From positions 56,196 to 120,195 of the forward strand of contig JAVSMW010000004.1 in NCBI GenBank assembly GCA_032027005.1: a DNA stretch of 64,000 bases, given 5' to 3'. Positions 17,954 through 26,043 of the stretch are shown piece by piece. The first letter of the stretch is position 1, and each line of letters opens with the position of its first letter. Source of the stretch: JAVSMW01 sp032027005. Lineage in GTDB: Bacteria > Bacillota > Thermincolia > Thermincolales > UBA2595. Both the position numbers and the translations under genes were made by a program. Below the pieces are notes generated by a model. It searched no databases. It was not told where the DNA came from and saw nothing but the letters and a program-made list of their open reading frames with translations.

Positions 17954-18006
17954 CTTCGCACAAAACTGCCAAAAACACTCTGCTCATTTTGGCCATTTCT
18001 GCGAAG
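17954..18006. promoter_or_regulatory. Nested dyad upstream of the flavoprotein operon
   Basis: Outer arms CTTCGCA (17954-17960) and TGCGAAG (18000-18006) enclose inner arms TGCCAAAA (17967-17974) and TTTTGGCCA (17987-17995, one extra base). The centre is about 107 bases upstream of the start codon at 17873. No T-run follows, so an operator is more plausible than a terminator; the regulator encoded at 18376-20805 is the obvious candidate to bind it. The rest of 17874-18375 contains no gene that I can support. Confidence 0.45.
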
Positions 18007-18180
18007 CAATCTCATAAACTAAAATTCAATTCCGGATTCTACCAGTCGAAATGGCACTGCCAACGGAATTATTTACCTTTTAATTGTTTTCAGCCAAAGG
18101 TCGTGTCTGGCGTCAGCTGCCTAAAAACCCTGCTGGGTGGCATTTTTTGAGGGTTAACCCCCCCGGTGGCGCTCCAATGC

Positions 18181-18218
18181 AAAAGGGACCGCCTCATTAT
18201 ACTGAGACAATCCCCTTT
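18181..18218 (-). terminator. Possible terminator downstream of the XylR/PucR-type regulator
   Basis: Arms AAAAGGGA and TCCCCTTT enclose a second small stem (CTCA/TGAG). On the minus strand the right-hand arm ends in TCCCTTTT. It is about 160 bases after the regulator stop, so its assignment to that gene is tentative. Confidence 0.35.
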
Positions 18219-18249
18219 AAATTACGGAACGATTTACCTATGTCTTTAT

Positions 18250-18375
18250 CCTCAACTGATCACTCATCACAAATCACTGATTACTGATCACTGATCACTG
18301 ACCACTCTTCACTCGCCACTCCCCACTCCCCACTCACCCTCCACTAGCCACTGGTCACTGACCACTGGCCACTAA
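18250..18375. repeat. Degenerate CACT/TGATCACTGA repeat tract
   Basis: The tract is built of irregular 6-8-base units (TGATCACT, CCCCACTC, CACTGGTCACTGACCACTGG) with local palindromes, immediately behind the regulator stop. Similar sequence recurs at 25066-25095 (ACTCACTCCCCACTC) and, inverted, at 24664-24692. It is low-complexity and non-coding, and is probably a repeat family of this genome. Confidence 0.6.
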
Positions 18376-20805
18376 CTACACTCGCCTGTTTATCTTTAAT
18401 GCCAGTTCAATATGCAGTCTGTCATTAGGATCATTAAAATCTAAATTTCCAACCTCCTGAATCTTTTTCAACCGGTATTTCAGAGTACTTGGACTCAGGA
18501 AACCTGCTTTAGCCGCCTGCTGCAGATTATAGTTATTTTTAATGTAGAATTTAAGGGTTTCTACCAAGTCCCCGTTTTTCCTTTTATCATATTCAATAAG
18601 TTTACCCAGCACCTGATTAATGAAATCCTGGAGTTTCTGGGGATTTACATCAAACATAATGCTGAAAACACCCAACTGGTCATAAAACAATACCTCTTCC
18701 GACAATTTCAGCTTTTTCATGACCTTGATGGCTGCCCTGGCTTCGTCATAAGATTTAGGGTAATCGCCCATATTACGACAGAGACGACCTACAGTTATCC
18801 AGTACTGTCTGCCGGCGGCTGCCCGTTTTAAATTATCCAGGACGTAACTTACCACATTGGAAATGTCAGGGGTATATCGTTTTTTGACTTTTTTCATTTT
18901 GATCAGCAGTATTATTGAGCCATCTTTGGTAAAAACCGCACTGCCCGGGGCACATTCCCCGGCTGCCTTTGTTACCACCTGCATGAAATCCTCCAGATTC
19001 AGCATAACACCATACCGTTTGCCAATCTTCCTGGTATCCTCCTGGTTCTCTTCCACTTCAACTAAGACCAGTTGGTGTTCCTCTGCCACATTAAACCCCA
19101 TTTTTTCTCCCTGCTCCTGCAGACTTTGAGAGTTTTCATGTGTTCCTGCCAACAGTTGATCAAAAAAATTAGTCCGATACTGTAGTTCCACCTCAATACC
19201 CTTGAGCATCTCTAAAGCTATTACCATTGCGGTCTGCCTGATGGCCACCATATCGATTTCAGTAAACTGCCGCTCGGCTTCCCCCACGATCAGCAGGCCC
19301 AACTGCCGGCCTCCTGCGTTCACGGGCAGCACCACCAGCCGTAGATCGGAAGTATCCGTTCCCCGTAAATTCATGCCGGAAGAAATTTCTTCCTGCTCCA
19401 AAATCCTGATCTCTCCACCTCTGCGGGAAAGGCTCAGGCCGTTACCGCTAAAGGCAAAAGCCTGCAATTCGGCAGTTTCCCCATACCGGGCCACAACTTT
19501 GTTCCGGTCATTTAAAACCAACGCCCGTCCGCCTACAAGCATACCCATAGTTTGCAGAATACTTTTCAGACCCTTACCTTCTATAACCATTCCCAACAGC
19601 TGCTGCTGCAGGTTAATAGATTCTTCCAGGTTCCGGTACTGAATATTCAACATTTCATTGGCACTTTGCAGATTGCTGATTGTTGCCTCCAACTCCTGGT
19701 TGATCTTCCGGTAAGTGTACACATTCTCTAATACAACCCCTACCCGCCCGGCAATTAGGAGCAGAGACTCCTCATCGTCAATTGTAAAGTTTTCTCCCCC
19801 CTGCTTGTTGACAGCGAAAATTGCACCCCAGACCTTCCCCTGAACTAATAAAGGGATGCCGAGGACATTGTTAAATAACTCGGGAATACCCCGCTGGGAA
19901 CTTATATCATACTCATGGATTACCTCACCGGTAGCTACTAATGTTTCCACCAGCTTGTTCCATTCCAGTAAGGGCCGGGCCAAAGATTTATCCCCTGCTA
20001 CCTCCTGGAACAGCACTGACCGTTCATGATTAAAAATCATCACTAGAGCGCATTCCGAATCACTTACACTCTTGGCATAGTGAGCTATTTCTCGAACAAT
20101 AGTATGCATTTCTTTCTGGCTGGAAATCTCCATTACCGCCTGAACCAGCAGCCTGCGCTTGGCGGCACGCTCTCTTTCCTCCTGTAACATTCGCCCCAGA
20201 CTTTTAACTACTGAATTAGGTTTTAGAAAAGCTAAATACTTTTTAGCCAGATTTCCCCAAGCCTCAACGGGACGGATTTCATAAATACACTCCGAATCAC
20301 CGCTGCCGACACAGGAGGTTTCCATACATAAAACTTCGGCACCCAGAACCTGCGTGGCATAGCCGCTGGCGTAACCCGTCAGGCTCCAACATACTCCCTC
20401 ATCGGAAACACCATTAAGCCTTAAGTGCTGCTCCGCTTCATATGAATGGCGCCATATACCTTTCATTAATTCCAGTTTTCCGGACGGCGTAAAATCTAAG
20501 GTAATATTCTCCGCTTGCACAACACCCTGCAAAGAATGCATCATCGGGCCGCCTTTAAGCCATTCCGCCTTGTTGTGAAACACACGGCCCAGTGCTTCGG
20601 CATCTTTTTTCCCCCACTGGTATCCAAAACGGGTTAAAATTCCCCGGGCAATATTATCCCCCAATGAATTTAACAGTTCCCTGCGCAGCTCCCCCAGAGA
20701 CTCGGCATGAAACAACATCCGACGGGAACCGGAAAAATTTATCAGTCCCTTGTCCGGCGCAAAATCCAAAAACTTTTGGAATTCAAATTTTTGCAGTTCC
20801 AACAC
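18376..20805 (-). CDS. Phenol-sensor-type regulator: XylR_N + V4R + GAF + PucR-type HTH
   Basis: 809 residues, GTG start behind GAGGAGGG. Residues 1-105 are the aromatic-binding domain and about 115-182 the V4R module of XylR/DmpR/MopR regulators. With an offset of 16 from MopR, the residues that I recall as contacting the phenol hydroxyl (His106, Trp134) are His90 and Trp118, and the zinc ligands (Cys155, Glu178, Cys181, Cys189) are Cys139, Glu162, Cys165 and Cys173, all with exact spacing. Then come a GAF domain (about 215-365), a coiled coil (about 370-400), a second sensor-like region and a C-terminal PucR-type HTH (about 757-790, SPSTLKYRLKKI). No sigma-54 AAA+ domain is present, so this fuses a phenol sensor to a different output. 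It probably controls the neighbouring operon. Confidence 0.85.
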   Translation of the reverse strand: MLELQKFEFQKFLDFAPDKGLINFSGSRRMLFHAESLGELRRELLNSLGDNIARGILTRFGYQWGKKDAEALGRVFHNKAEWLKGGPMMHSLQGVVQAENITLDFTPSGKLELMKGIWRHSYEAEQHLRLNGVSDEGVCWSLTGYASGYATQVLGAEVLCMETSCVGSGDSECIYEIRPVEAWGNLAKKYLAFLKPNSVVKSLGRMLQEERERAAKRRLLVQAVMEISSQKEMHTIVREIAHYAKSVSDSECALVMIFNHERSVLFQEVAGDKSLARPLLEWNKLVETLVATGEVIHEYDISSQRGIPELFNNVLGIPLLVQGKVWGAIFAVNKQGGENFTIDDEESLLLIAGRVGVVLENVYTYRKINQELEATISNLQSANEMLNIQYRNLEESINLQQQLLGMVIEGKGLKSILQTMGMLVGGRALVLNDRNKVVARYGETAELQAFAFSGNGLSLSRRGGEIRILEQEEISSGMNLRGTDTSDLRLVVLPVNAGGRQLGLLIVGEAERQFTEIDMVAIRQTAMVIALEMLKGIEVELQYRTNFFDQLLAGTHENSQSLQEQGEKMGFNVAEEHQLVLVEVEENQEDTRKIGKRYGVMLNLEDFMQVVTKAAGECAPGSAVFTKDGSIILLIKMKKVKKRYTPDISNVVSYVLDNLKRAAAGRQYWITVGRLCRNMGDYPKSYDEARAAIKVMKKLKLSEEVLFYDQLGVFSIMFDVNPQKLQDFINQVLGKLIEYDKRKNGDLVETLKFYIKNNYNLQQAAKAGFLSPSTLKYRLKKIQEVGNLDFNDPNDRLHIELALKINRRV

Positions 20806-20930
20806 CTAGCCCTCCTCAACAATTACCTGGGAAAGGACATTATACTTCGATAATATTTCTATTATAAAAAACACCGACACAATTTGCTAGAATTCTTCCG
20901 TCAAATCCATTTTTTTACACCTGAGTGACT

Positions 20931-20952
20931 TTTTCCGGCCCCATCCGGAAAA
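20931..20952. promoter_or_regulatory. Dyad TTTTCCGG-N6-CCGGAAAA upstream of the regulator gene
   Basis: A perfect 8-base inverted repeat lies about 130 bases before the regulator start. It could be an autoregulatory operator; no T-run follows on either strand beyond four bases. A TATAAT-like hexamer lies between it and the gene. Confidence 0.35.
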
Positions 20953-21061
20953 TCCTGTTAAAATTCATGAGCTGTTAACTTTTTATGTCAAGAGTGCCAA
21001 TTTAACCCACCCATCGGCCATTGACCTCAGTCTACTTACATTTTACGCTTCTGATGTATAC

Positions 21062-21098
21062 TAAAAGAGCTGACAGCGGTGTCCCAGCACTGTCAGCT
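21062..21098 (-). terminator. Terminator after the U32-DUF4911 genes
   Basis: Arms AGCTGACAG (21068-21076) and CTGTCAGCT (21090-21098) pair perfectly, and the minus strand continues with CTTTT. The stem begins right after the stop codon of the 21100-21306 gene. Confidence 0.75.
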
Positions 21099-21099
21099 T

Positions 21100-21306
21100 T
21101 TAAAGAAACGTTATTGGCCAGGGGAAAGCCCTAAGTATCCCCATTACATCATCATAAGTATCAGGAGTAACATGCAGGGTTACTTCTCCGGTTTTACCCT
21201 TCCCTGTACTCACTATGGCCAGGCCGTCATACCCTTCGATAAGGTTGTCCAGCATGACAATCTGCCTCGGCTCCATGCGAACTTTTATCTGGCATTTATT
21301 GTTCAT
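21100..21306 (-). CDS. DUF4911-family small protein
   Basis: 68 residues with start codon overlapping the stop of the U32 peptidase gene (ATGA), so the two are translationally coupled. The sequence begins with a beta-rich segment with RMEPRQIVMLDNLIEGYDGLA and ends in a DVMGILRAFPWPITF motif, as in the DUF4911 family that is often found next to U32 peptidases in Clostridia. Function unknown; the coupling suggests a role with the U32 enzyme. Confidence 0.75.
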   Translation of the reverse strand: MNNKCQIKVRMEPRQIVMLDNLIEGYDGLAIVSTGKGKTGEVTLHVTPDTYDDVMGILRAFPWPITFL

Positions 21307-22523
21307 GGTTTTTCCCTTCTCAGCATATCCAGGGGTTCCACGGGCCTGTCCACCGGAATAATTATTACCTGCTGGGGATGTGGTGCTGTTTCCAATATGT
21401 TGCCACCTTTATCAGTCATCCCTGTGACCTGCTGGGTAAAAAGCGGTGTCTCAGGGCCGGTTATCTCCAGGACTTCCCCTACACTGAATTTATTTCTTTG
21501 CTCAATTACCGCTTTCCCCTGGTCAGGCAGATAAGCTTTAACTACACCGACGAAATCATAATCTCTGCGATAGCCGGAAGTTGCTGTGTTTTCTCCTTTG
21601 AAGCTGTCCCGCCCAAAAAAGAACCCTGTCGTAAATTCCCGGTGGCTGACCTTGTTGATTTCTGCAAGCCACGCCGGGTCAAAAGAATACCCTGCCGGGT
21701 CAGCTATGTATTTGTCTATTGCCTTGCGATATGCACTGACAACAGTAGCGACATAATGGACACTTTTCATTCGGCCCTCTATTTTCAGGCTTTCGATCCC
21801 GGCCTTCAGCATGGCCGGGATATGCTCAATCATGCACAAATCCATCGAATTAAAAATATATGAGCCACGTTCATCTTCCTCAATGGGAAAATACTGACCT
21901 GGCCTGGTTTCCTCCACCAAAGCATATTTCCATCGGCAAGGCTGAGCACATTCTCCCAAATTGGCCGAACGCCCTGTCAAATAACTGCTGATCAGGCATC
22001 TTCCGGAATAGGACATACACATTGCCCCATGCACAAAAGTTTCCAGTTCGATATCCACATTATCTTTAATTTCCCTGATTTCCTTTAAAGATAACTCCCT
22101 GGCCAAAACCACCCGTTCGGCCCCCTGGTTCTTCCAGAAAAGAACACCGGCCCAGTTAGTGGTGTTAGCCTGAGTGCTGATATGGATGGGCAGGTCGGGC
22201 ACAGTCTGCCTGGCTATAGAAAAAACACCAGGATCTGAAATTAAGATGGCATCTGCTCCCAATTGCCTAAGTTCCTGTAAATACTCCGGCAGTGCCTTTA
22301 GATGCCTGTTATGGGCAAAAATATTGACTGTCACATACACTCTGGCGCCAAACTTATGGGCAAAGGAAATTCCTTCTGCCATCTGAGCAGGCTCAAAATT
22401 TCCTGCCGCCGCCCGCAGGCCAAACTGGCTGCCCCCTATATAAACAGCATCCGCACCATACCTGACAGCCATAATGAGTTTTTCCAGGTCCCCTGCGGGT
22501 GCCAAAAGTTCAGGTTTCTTCAC
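21303..22523 (-). CDS. Peptidase U32 family protein (YrrO-like)
   Basis: 406 residues, N-terminal PELLAPAGDLEKL and DAVYIGG, the U32 signature ETFVHGAMCMSYSGRCLIS (about 166-184) and a Cys pair in CAQPCRW. Many members are not peptidases but insert oxygen or sulfur-dependent modifications into RNA (hydroxylation of tRNA wobble uridine by TrhP/YrrO, rRNA by RlhA), using prephenate and an iron-sulfur cluster. The order mltG - trmR - U32 on one strand matches B. subtilis yrrL-yrrM-yrrN/O, where both trmR and yrrO make 5-methoxyuridine in tRNA. Hence the tRNA hydroxylation function is the best guess. Confidence 0.85.
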   Translation of the reverse strand: MKKPELLAPAGDLEKLIMAVRYGADAVYIGGSQFGLRAAAGNFEPAQMAEGISFAHKFGARVYVTVNIFAHNRHLKALPEYLQELRQLGADAILISDPGVFSIARQTVPDLPIHISTQANTTNWAGVLFWKNQGAERVVLARELSLKEIREIKDNVDIELETFVHGAMCMSYSGRCLISSYLTGRSANLGECAQPCRWKYALVEETRPGQYFPIEEDERGSYIFNSMDLCMIEHIPAMLKAGIESLKIEGRMKSVHYVATVVSAYRKAIDKYIADPAGYSFDPAWLAEINKVSHREFTTGFFFGRDSFKGENTATSGYRRDYDFVGVVKAYLPDQGKAVIEQRNKFSVGEVLEITGPETPLFTQQVTGMTDKGGNILETAPHPQQVIIIPVDRPVEPLDMLRREKP

Positions 22524-22548
22524 AATATTTCACTCCCGGATCACGGTT

Positions 22549-23199
22549 CTATTTCTTTAAGCTTACGGCAATTCCATCACCCAGCGGAATAATGGTAGTC
22601 TCCAGGTCAGGATGGTTCGTAATCATTTCCAGGTAATCCCGGAGACGCCGGACTGCCGTTTTCTGCCTGTGCCTGAGTTCTTCATCAGGCACCACTACTT
22701 TTCCTTCAGCCAGCACATTGTCAGCTACCAACAGGCCACGAGGTTCCAGCTTAGGGTAAAGTTCGTCAAAAAACCATTGATATTGGCCTTTGGCCGCATC
22801 AATAAAAATAAAATCATAGGTTTCCTTTAACGACGGGATTATGTCAACAGCATGACCTTTGAGCAGGGTGATACGGTCCTCCAGTTCAGCTTTTCTGATA
22901 TTTTCCAGAGCCGTACTGGCCCTTTTATCATTAATCTCAATAGTGGTTACATGACCGCCCCAGGGTTCAGCGGCCCACGCCAGCCAGATTGTAGAGTAGG
23001 CGATGGCTGTCCCAATCTCAAGAATCTTCCGGGCATGCCGCATGCGTACCAGAAAAGTCAGAAACTGGGCAACCTCCGGTGGTACGATGGAAACGTAGTT
23101 ATCTACAGCATATTTCTCCATCTCCAGCATAAAAGCCGGACGCTCCGGGGCCAGGTTTCTGATATATGCTTCTATTTCAGGTGTGAAAACAGAAACCAT
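22549..23199 (-). CDS. trmR: tRNA 5-hydroxyuridine methyltransferase (O-methyltransferase, YrrM-like)
   Basis: Class I SAM-dependent O-methyltransferase, 216 residues. ATG at 23199 follows GGAGG; the frame stays open 55 codons upstream into a non-coding hairpin element and that extension should not be annotated. Motif I is ILEIGTAIAYSTIWLA (about 59-74), with the metal/SAM residues in FIFDAAKGQY and VADNVL typical of the family. Together with the U32 gene 25 bases downstream it should produce 5-methoxyuridine at the tRNA wobble position, as TrmR does in B. subtilis. The gene pair and orientation are the same as in that organism. Confidence 0.82.
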   Translation of the reverse strand: MVSVFTPEIEAYIRNLAPERPAFMLEMEKYAVDNYVSIVPPEVAQFLTFLVRMRHARKILEIGTAIAYSTIWLAWAAEPWGGHVTTIEINDKRASTALENIRKAELEDRITLLKGHAVDIIPSLKETYDFIFIDAAKGQYQWFFDELYPKLEPRGLLVADNVLAEGKVVVPDEELRHRQKTAVRRLRDYLEMITNHPDLETTIIPLGDGIAVSLKK

Positions 23200-23223
23200 G
23201 CTTTCCTCCATTATTCGCGACCC

Positions 23224-23487
23224 AGGCTCTCGGAGATGTCCGGGAATCTGGTGAGGTGTTGCGGAAGATTTTCCTGTAGCCGGAGCCGTGAGGATTCTTA
23301 CCGAAGTCTCCGCTAAGCGAAGTCGCGGACCGGAGCCAGGATGGCGGAGCCGCCACTGAGCCATGGACGGCGAATTGGCGGTTTAGTCCGCGACTTCGCC
23401 AGGAGCAAGGTTAGAATCCTCCGGCGACGGTGCGGAAAATCTGGAGCAATGCCTCACCAGATTCCCCGGCCGCTTTTCCGAGAGCCT
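23224..23487. repeat. 264-base imperfect palindromic element
   Basis: The ends AGGCTCTCGG (23224-23233) and CCGAGAGCCT (23478-23487) are perfect inverted copies. Inward, GAATCTGGTGAGG pairs with CCTCACCAGATTC, AGATTTTCC with GGAAAATCT, AGGATTCT with AGAATCCT, and GCGAAGTCGCGGAC with GTCCGCGACTTCGC. The whole segment can fold into one long hairpin. It fills the mltG-trmR gap, has no plausible reading frame and looks like a mobile or repeated non-coding element. Confidence 0.75.
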
Positions 23488-23497
23488 ACATAGTATA

Positions 23498-24586
23498 TCA
23501 CAATTGACCGGCTTTTAGCCTTTTGAGGTATGCTGCTTTCGCTTTGTTATGTTCCTGGAGAGTTCTGCTGAAAATATGTTCTCCATCATCCAAAATTACA
23601 AAAAACATATCATTTGCCTGGGCCGGTTTCACTGCGGCCTGAAGCGACGGACTCCCCGGCGATGAGATGGGCCCGGGGGGCAGCCCCTTAATCCTGTATG
23701 TGTTGTATGGAGAGTCAATTTGCAGGTCCTTATCCAACAGCCTGGCTTTTGGCGTTCCTAAAGCATATTGGATGGTGGCACACGACTCCAGTTTCCAGCC
23801 CTTCTTCATCCGGTTCAGAAAAACTGCGGCAACTTTTGGTCTTTCATTATCTTTTTGGGCCTCACGTTCAATAATAGAAGCCAGGATAATCGCCTGGTTT
23901 ACAGTTAACCCCTGTTTGTCCGCCGCAGCTTTATATTCAGGGGTAATCTCTTTGGCAAAACGGGCCAGCATCATATTTATTATCTGCTCTTCCGTTGTTC
24001 TCGGTGTGACCTGATAAGTATCAGGAAACAGGTATCCTTCCAGCCTTTTAGGCCCTGCAGGAAGTCCCTCTAAAAAATCGTAGTTAAACTTACCGTTAGC
24101 TGCCAACTCCGTAAATTTTTTTCTGTCGATCAGCTTTCGCTCAGCGAGCCTATCAACAATTTGAGCTAAGGTAAACCCTTCGGGAATAGTAAATTTATAG
24201 CTGGCTGTTTCTCCCTTGACCAGCCGGGAAGTAATTTCCGGGATTGAAAGACCGGTATTAAAATTGTAATCCCCAGCCTTGAGCTTATTGTCTAATTTGT
24301 GAGCGGTAACATAAAACCTAAAAGCCGTCTGACTGCGAATCAAACCCTGCTCTGCCAGTAACTCGGCAATTTTTACAGAATTTGTTCCTGCCTCAACAGT
24401 TATCGTCACAGGCACCGGGGCCCCAGAGCCGGTTGCAGGCTCTAACAATTTCAAATATTGAAAATACGCAGCTGCGGCTCCACCGGAACATAGCAAGAGC
24501 ATCACTATGGCCAAAAGGAAAACCTTTAAAAACCTGCCTTTTCTCCGCCTTCTGCGTTCTCGCTGAAGGTTCGCCTCCACAAACAT
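23498..24586 (-). CDS. mltG: Endolytic peptidoglycan transglycosylase MltG (YceG/YrrL)
   Basis: Membrane-bound lytic transglycosylase that cuts nascent glycan strands and sets their length. The 362-residue version from ATG 24586 has a basic cytoplasmic N-terminus (RERRRRRKGR), one membrane span (about 20-41), a LysM-like region and the YceG domain with the catalytic Glu in ASIIEREAQ and the C-terminal SSPGSPSLQAA motif. The frame is open to 24649, but a promoter-like -10 (24617-24622) lies inside that extension, so the shorter start is preferred. The neighbouring genes are those of B. subtilis yrrL. Confidence 0.88.
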   Translation of the reverse strand: MFVEANLQRERRRRRKGRFLKVFLLAIVMLLLCSGGAAAAYFQYLKLLEPATGSGAPVPVTITVEAGTNSVKIAELLAEQGLIRSQTAFRFYVTAHKLDNKLKAGDYNFNTGLSIPEITSRLVKGETASYKFTIPEGFTLAQIVDRLAERKLIDRKKFTELAANGKFNYDFLEGLPAGPKRLEGYLFPDTYQVTPRTTEEQIINMMLARFAKEITPEYKAAADKQGLTVNQAIILASIIEREAQKDNERPKVAAVFLNRMKKGWKLESCATIQYALGTPKARLLDKDLQIDSPYNTYRIKGLPPGPISSPGSPSLQAAVKPAQANDMFFVILDDGEHIFSRTLQEHNKAKAAYLKRLKAGQL

Positions 24587-24616
24587 CACTTCTTTCAACC
24601 GACGTGTTTCTACAAT

Positions 24617-24646
24617 ATTATACAACATTTTAGCCTCGCGAAACAA
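24617..24646 (-). promoter_or_regulatory. SigA-type promoter for mltG
   Basis: TATAAT (24617-24622 on the minus strand) with TTGTTT 18 bases upstream (24641-24646), 30 bases before the preferred mltG start. Confidence 0.5.
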
Positions 24647-24739
24647 CAAAAAGTAGTTACGAGTTGCAAGTGACGAGTGGCGAATGGCGAGAAATCAGTA
24701 ATCACGGTTCACTGTCGCTGTCCACTTCTCTGAAAGTGT

Positions 24740-25018
24740 TTTAAAAAAAATTTGCCGCAGATAAACGCGGATTAAAGCGGATAAAGTGACAAAAAGGTTG
24801 TCTAGGTGAAAGACTGAAAGTATGATGCAGACATTTAAAGGAGAGAATTGAAAAGAGACGCAGAGAATGAATACTGATCACTCTCTCGGCGTCCCCTGTA
24901 AACTCTGCGTTATATTTTATACCCCGTGTCTTTTCATCCGTGTTCATCTGTGTTCATCCGTGTTCATCTGTGTTCATCTGTGTTCATCTGTGTTCATCCG
25001 CGGCTAAATTTTTTTTTA
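24740..25018. repeat. Inverted-repeat-flanked tract with seven CATCYGTGTT tandem units
   Basis: The left end (A-run, ATTTGCCGCAGATAAACGCGG) and the right end (CCGCGGCTAAATTTTTTTT) are inverted relatives. On the right side the 10-base unit CATCYGTGTT is repeated from 24935 to about 25004 with only C/T changes. The middle contains ACGCAGAGA and CTCTGCGT in opposite orientation. It fills most of the gap between mltG and the GTPase gene and contains no supportable gene. Confidence 0.6.
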
Positions 25019-25091
25019 TCATTATTTCATCCTCAAGTGGTGCCGCGCAAGCGGCATGGGCGTCTACCCACTACTCACTCCCCACTCTCCA

Positions 25092-25832
25092 CTATTTCTT
25101 TTTCGCCGTGGTTTTCCCCTCCTTCTCCAGATCTAACAATCTAATAGGGTCCGCCAGGCGTTTAATAGTTTCATCGAGGACCAGATCCATATGCACACCC
25201 TGGGTTGCCACCACAGGGATGATCGGCTTATACCGGTATATCCTCTGTAACAGTTTAATTGTCGTACTAGCCACATCTCTGGCTGCTTCATCAATTTTAG
25301 TCACTACCAATATATCTGCTTCATCCAACAGGATATTACCCTGTTCCATTATTATCTCGTTCTTGATAGCCGCCGGCACGACAGTGACTAAGATATCTGC
25401 CAGGCGGCGGGTCTCCTCTGACTTATACCCATCATTTATCCCAACCGCTTCAATTAGGACCACATTGGGGAGAGAAGCCACAGCAGGAATATCCTTCTGG
25501 GTTAAATGCCCCAAATCAAGGACAGACCTGACCTTATTAAGTTCCTCCAAGGCTCTCCTGGCATGTTGAATCAGCGAATTACGCTCTTTGATCAAGTTGA
25601 CGGCATTGCGAACTACCCGGTCAATATCGCTGATTACATCATGGCCAGGCTCAGGTTGGGCCACGGTAAGGTATGTTGCCTCGATTCCCTTCAGCAGATA
25701 AGGTTTTTCATCCTGAATTCCTGAACCCACAGCCAGGGGTTGGTACTCTTTAGTCTTCAGGCCACGATATATTTCACCGAGGATAGTCGATTTGCCGGAG
25801 TCATTCCGTCCGGCAATAACTATTTTTTTCAT
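25092..25832 (-). CDS. P-loop GTPase of unknown role (SIMIBI-like)
   Basis: 246 residues from ATG 25832 behind AAAGGGGAG. The Walker A motif GRNDSGKST lies at about residues 8-16, a G3-like region follows in LIEAVGIND, and the guanine-specificity motif appears as TKID in VVTKIDEA (about 182-185). The C-terminus is lysine-rich. Presence of NKxD-like TKID and a short globular length resembles the UreG/HypB/MeaB metallochaperone-type GTPases, but no metal-binding His/Cys stretch is seen. It is monocistronic between two repeat-rich gaps, so context is uninformative. I cannot name the family. Confidence 0.65.
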   Translation of the reverse strand: MKKIVIAGRNDSGKSTILGEIYRGLKTKEYQPLAVGSGIQDEKPYLLKGIEATYLTVAQPEPGHDVISDIDRVVRNAVNLIKERNSLIQHARRALEELNKVRSVLDLGHLTQKDIPAVASLPNVVLIEAVGINDGYKSEETRRLADILVTVVPAAIKNEIIMEQGNILLDEADILVVTKIDEAARDVASTTIKLLQRIYRYKPIIPVVATQGVHMDLVLDETIKRLADPIRLLDLEKEGKTTAKKK

Positions 25833-25945
25833 CAATTTCTCCCCTTTCCGATACTTTAAGGTCTTCCCTGATTATTCATTAATATATATGCTTAATAAAT
25901 GTTTTTAAGTAATTAATTCGATAAAACAAGTTCAGTTTTCTTTGC

Positions 25946-25987
25946 AACAAAAAACAGAGGCCCGAAAATCAGGTCTCTGTATTTTTT
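25946..25987 (-). terminator. Terminator after the VanW-family gene
   Basis: Arms ACAGAG (25954-25959, extended by CC/GG pairs) and CTCTGT (25975-25980) are flanked by an A-run on the left, giving a T-run on the minus strand; plus-strand Ts on the right make it bidirectional. Confidence 0.8.
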
Positions 25988-26043
25988 CGTGTATTTATCC
26001 GATGGCTAATCGCAGCCTACTAAGCCCCACCAGCCGGTGGCGG

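Noticed and set aside
24940..25569. 209-codon plus-strand frame
   Set aside because: Starts in the CATCYGTGTT tandem repeat and runs antisense through the GTPase gene.
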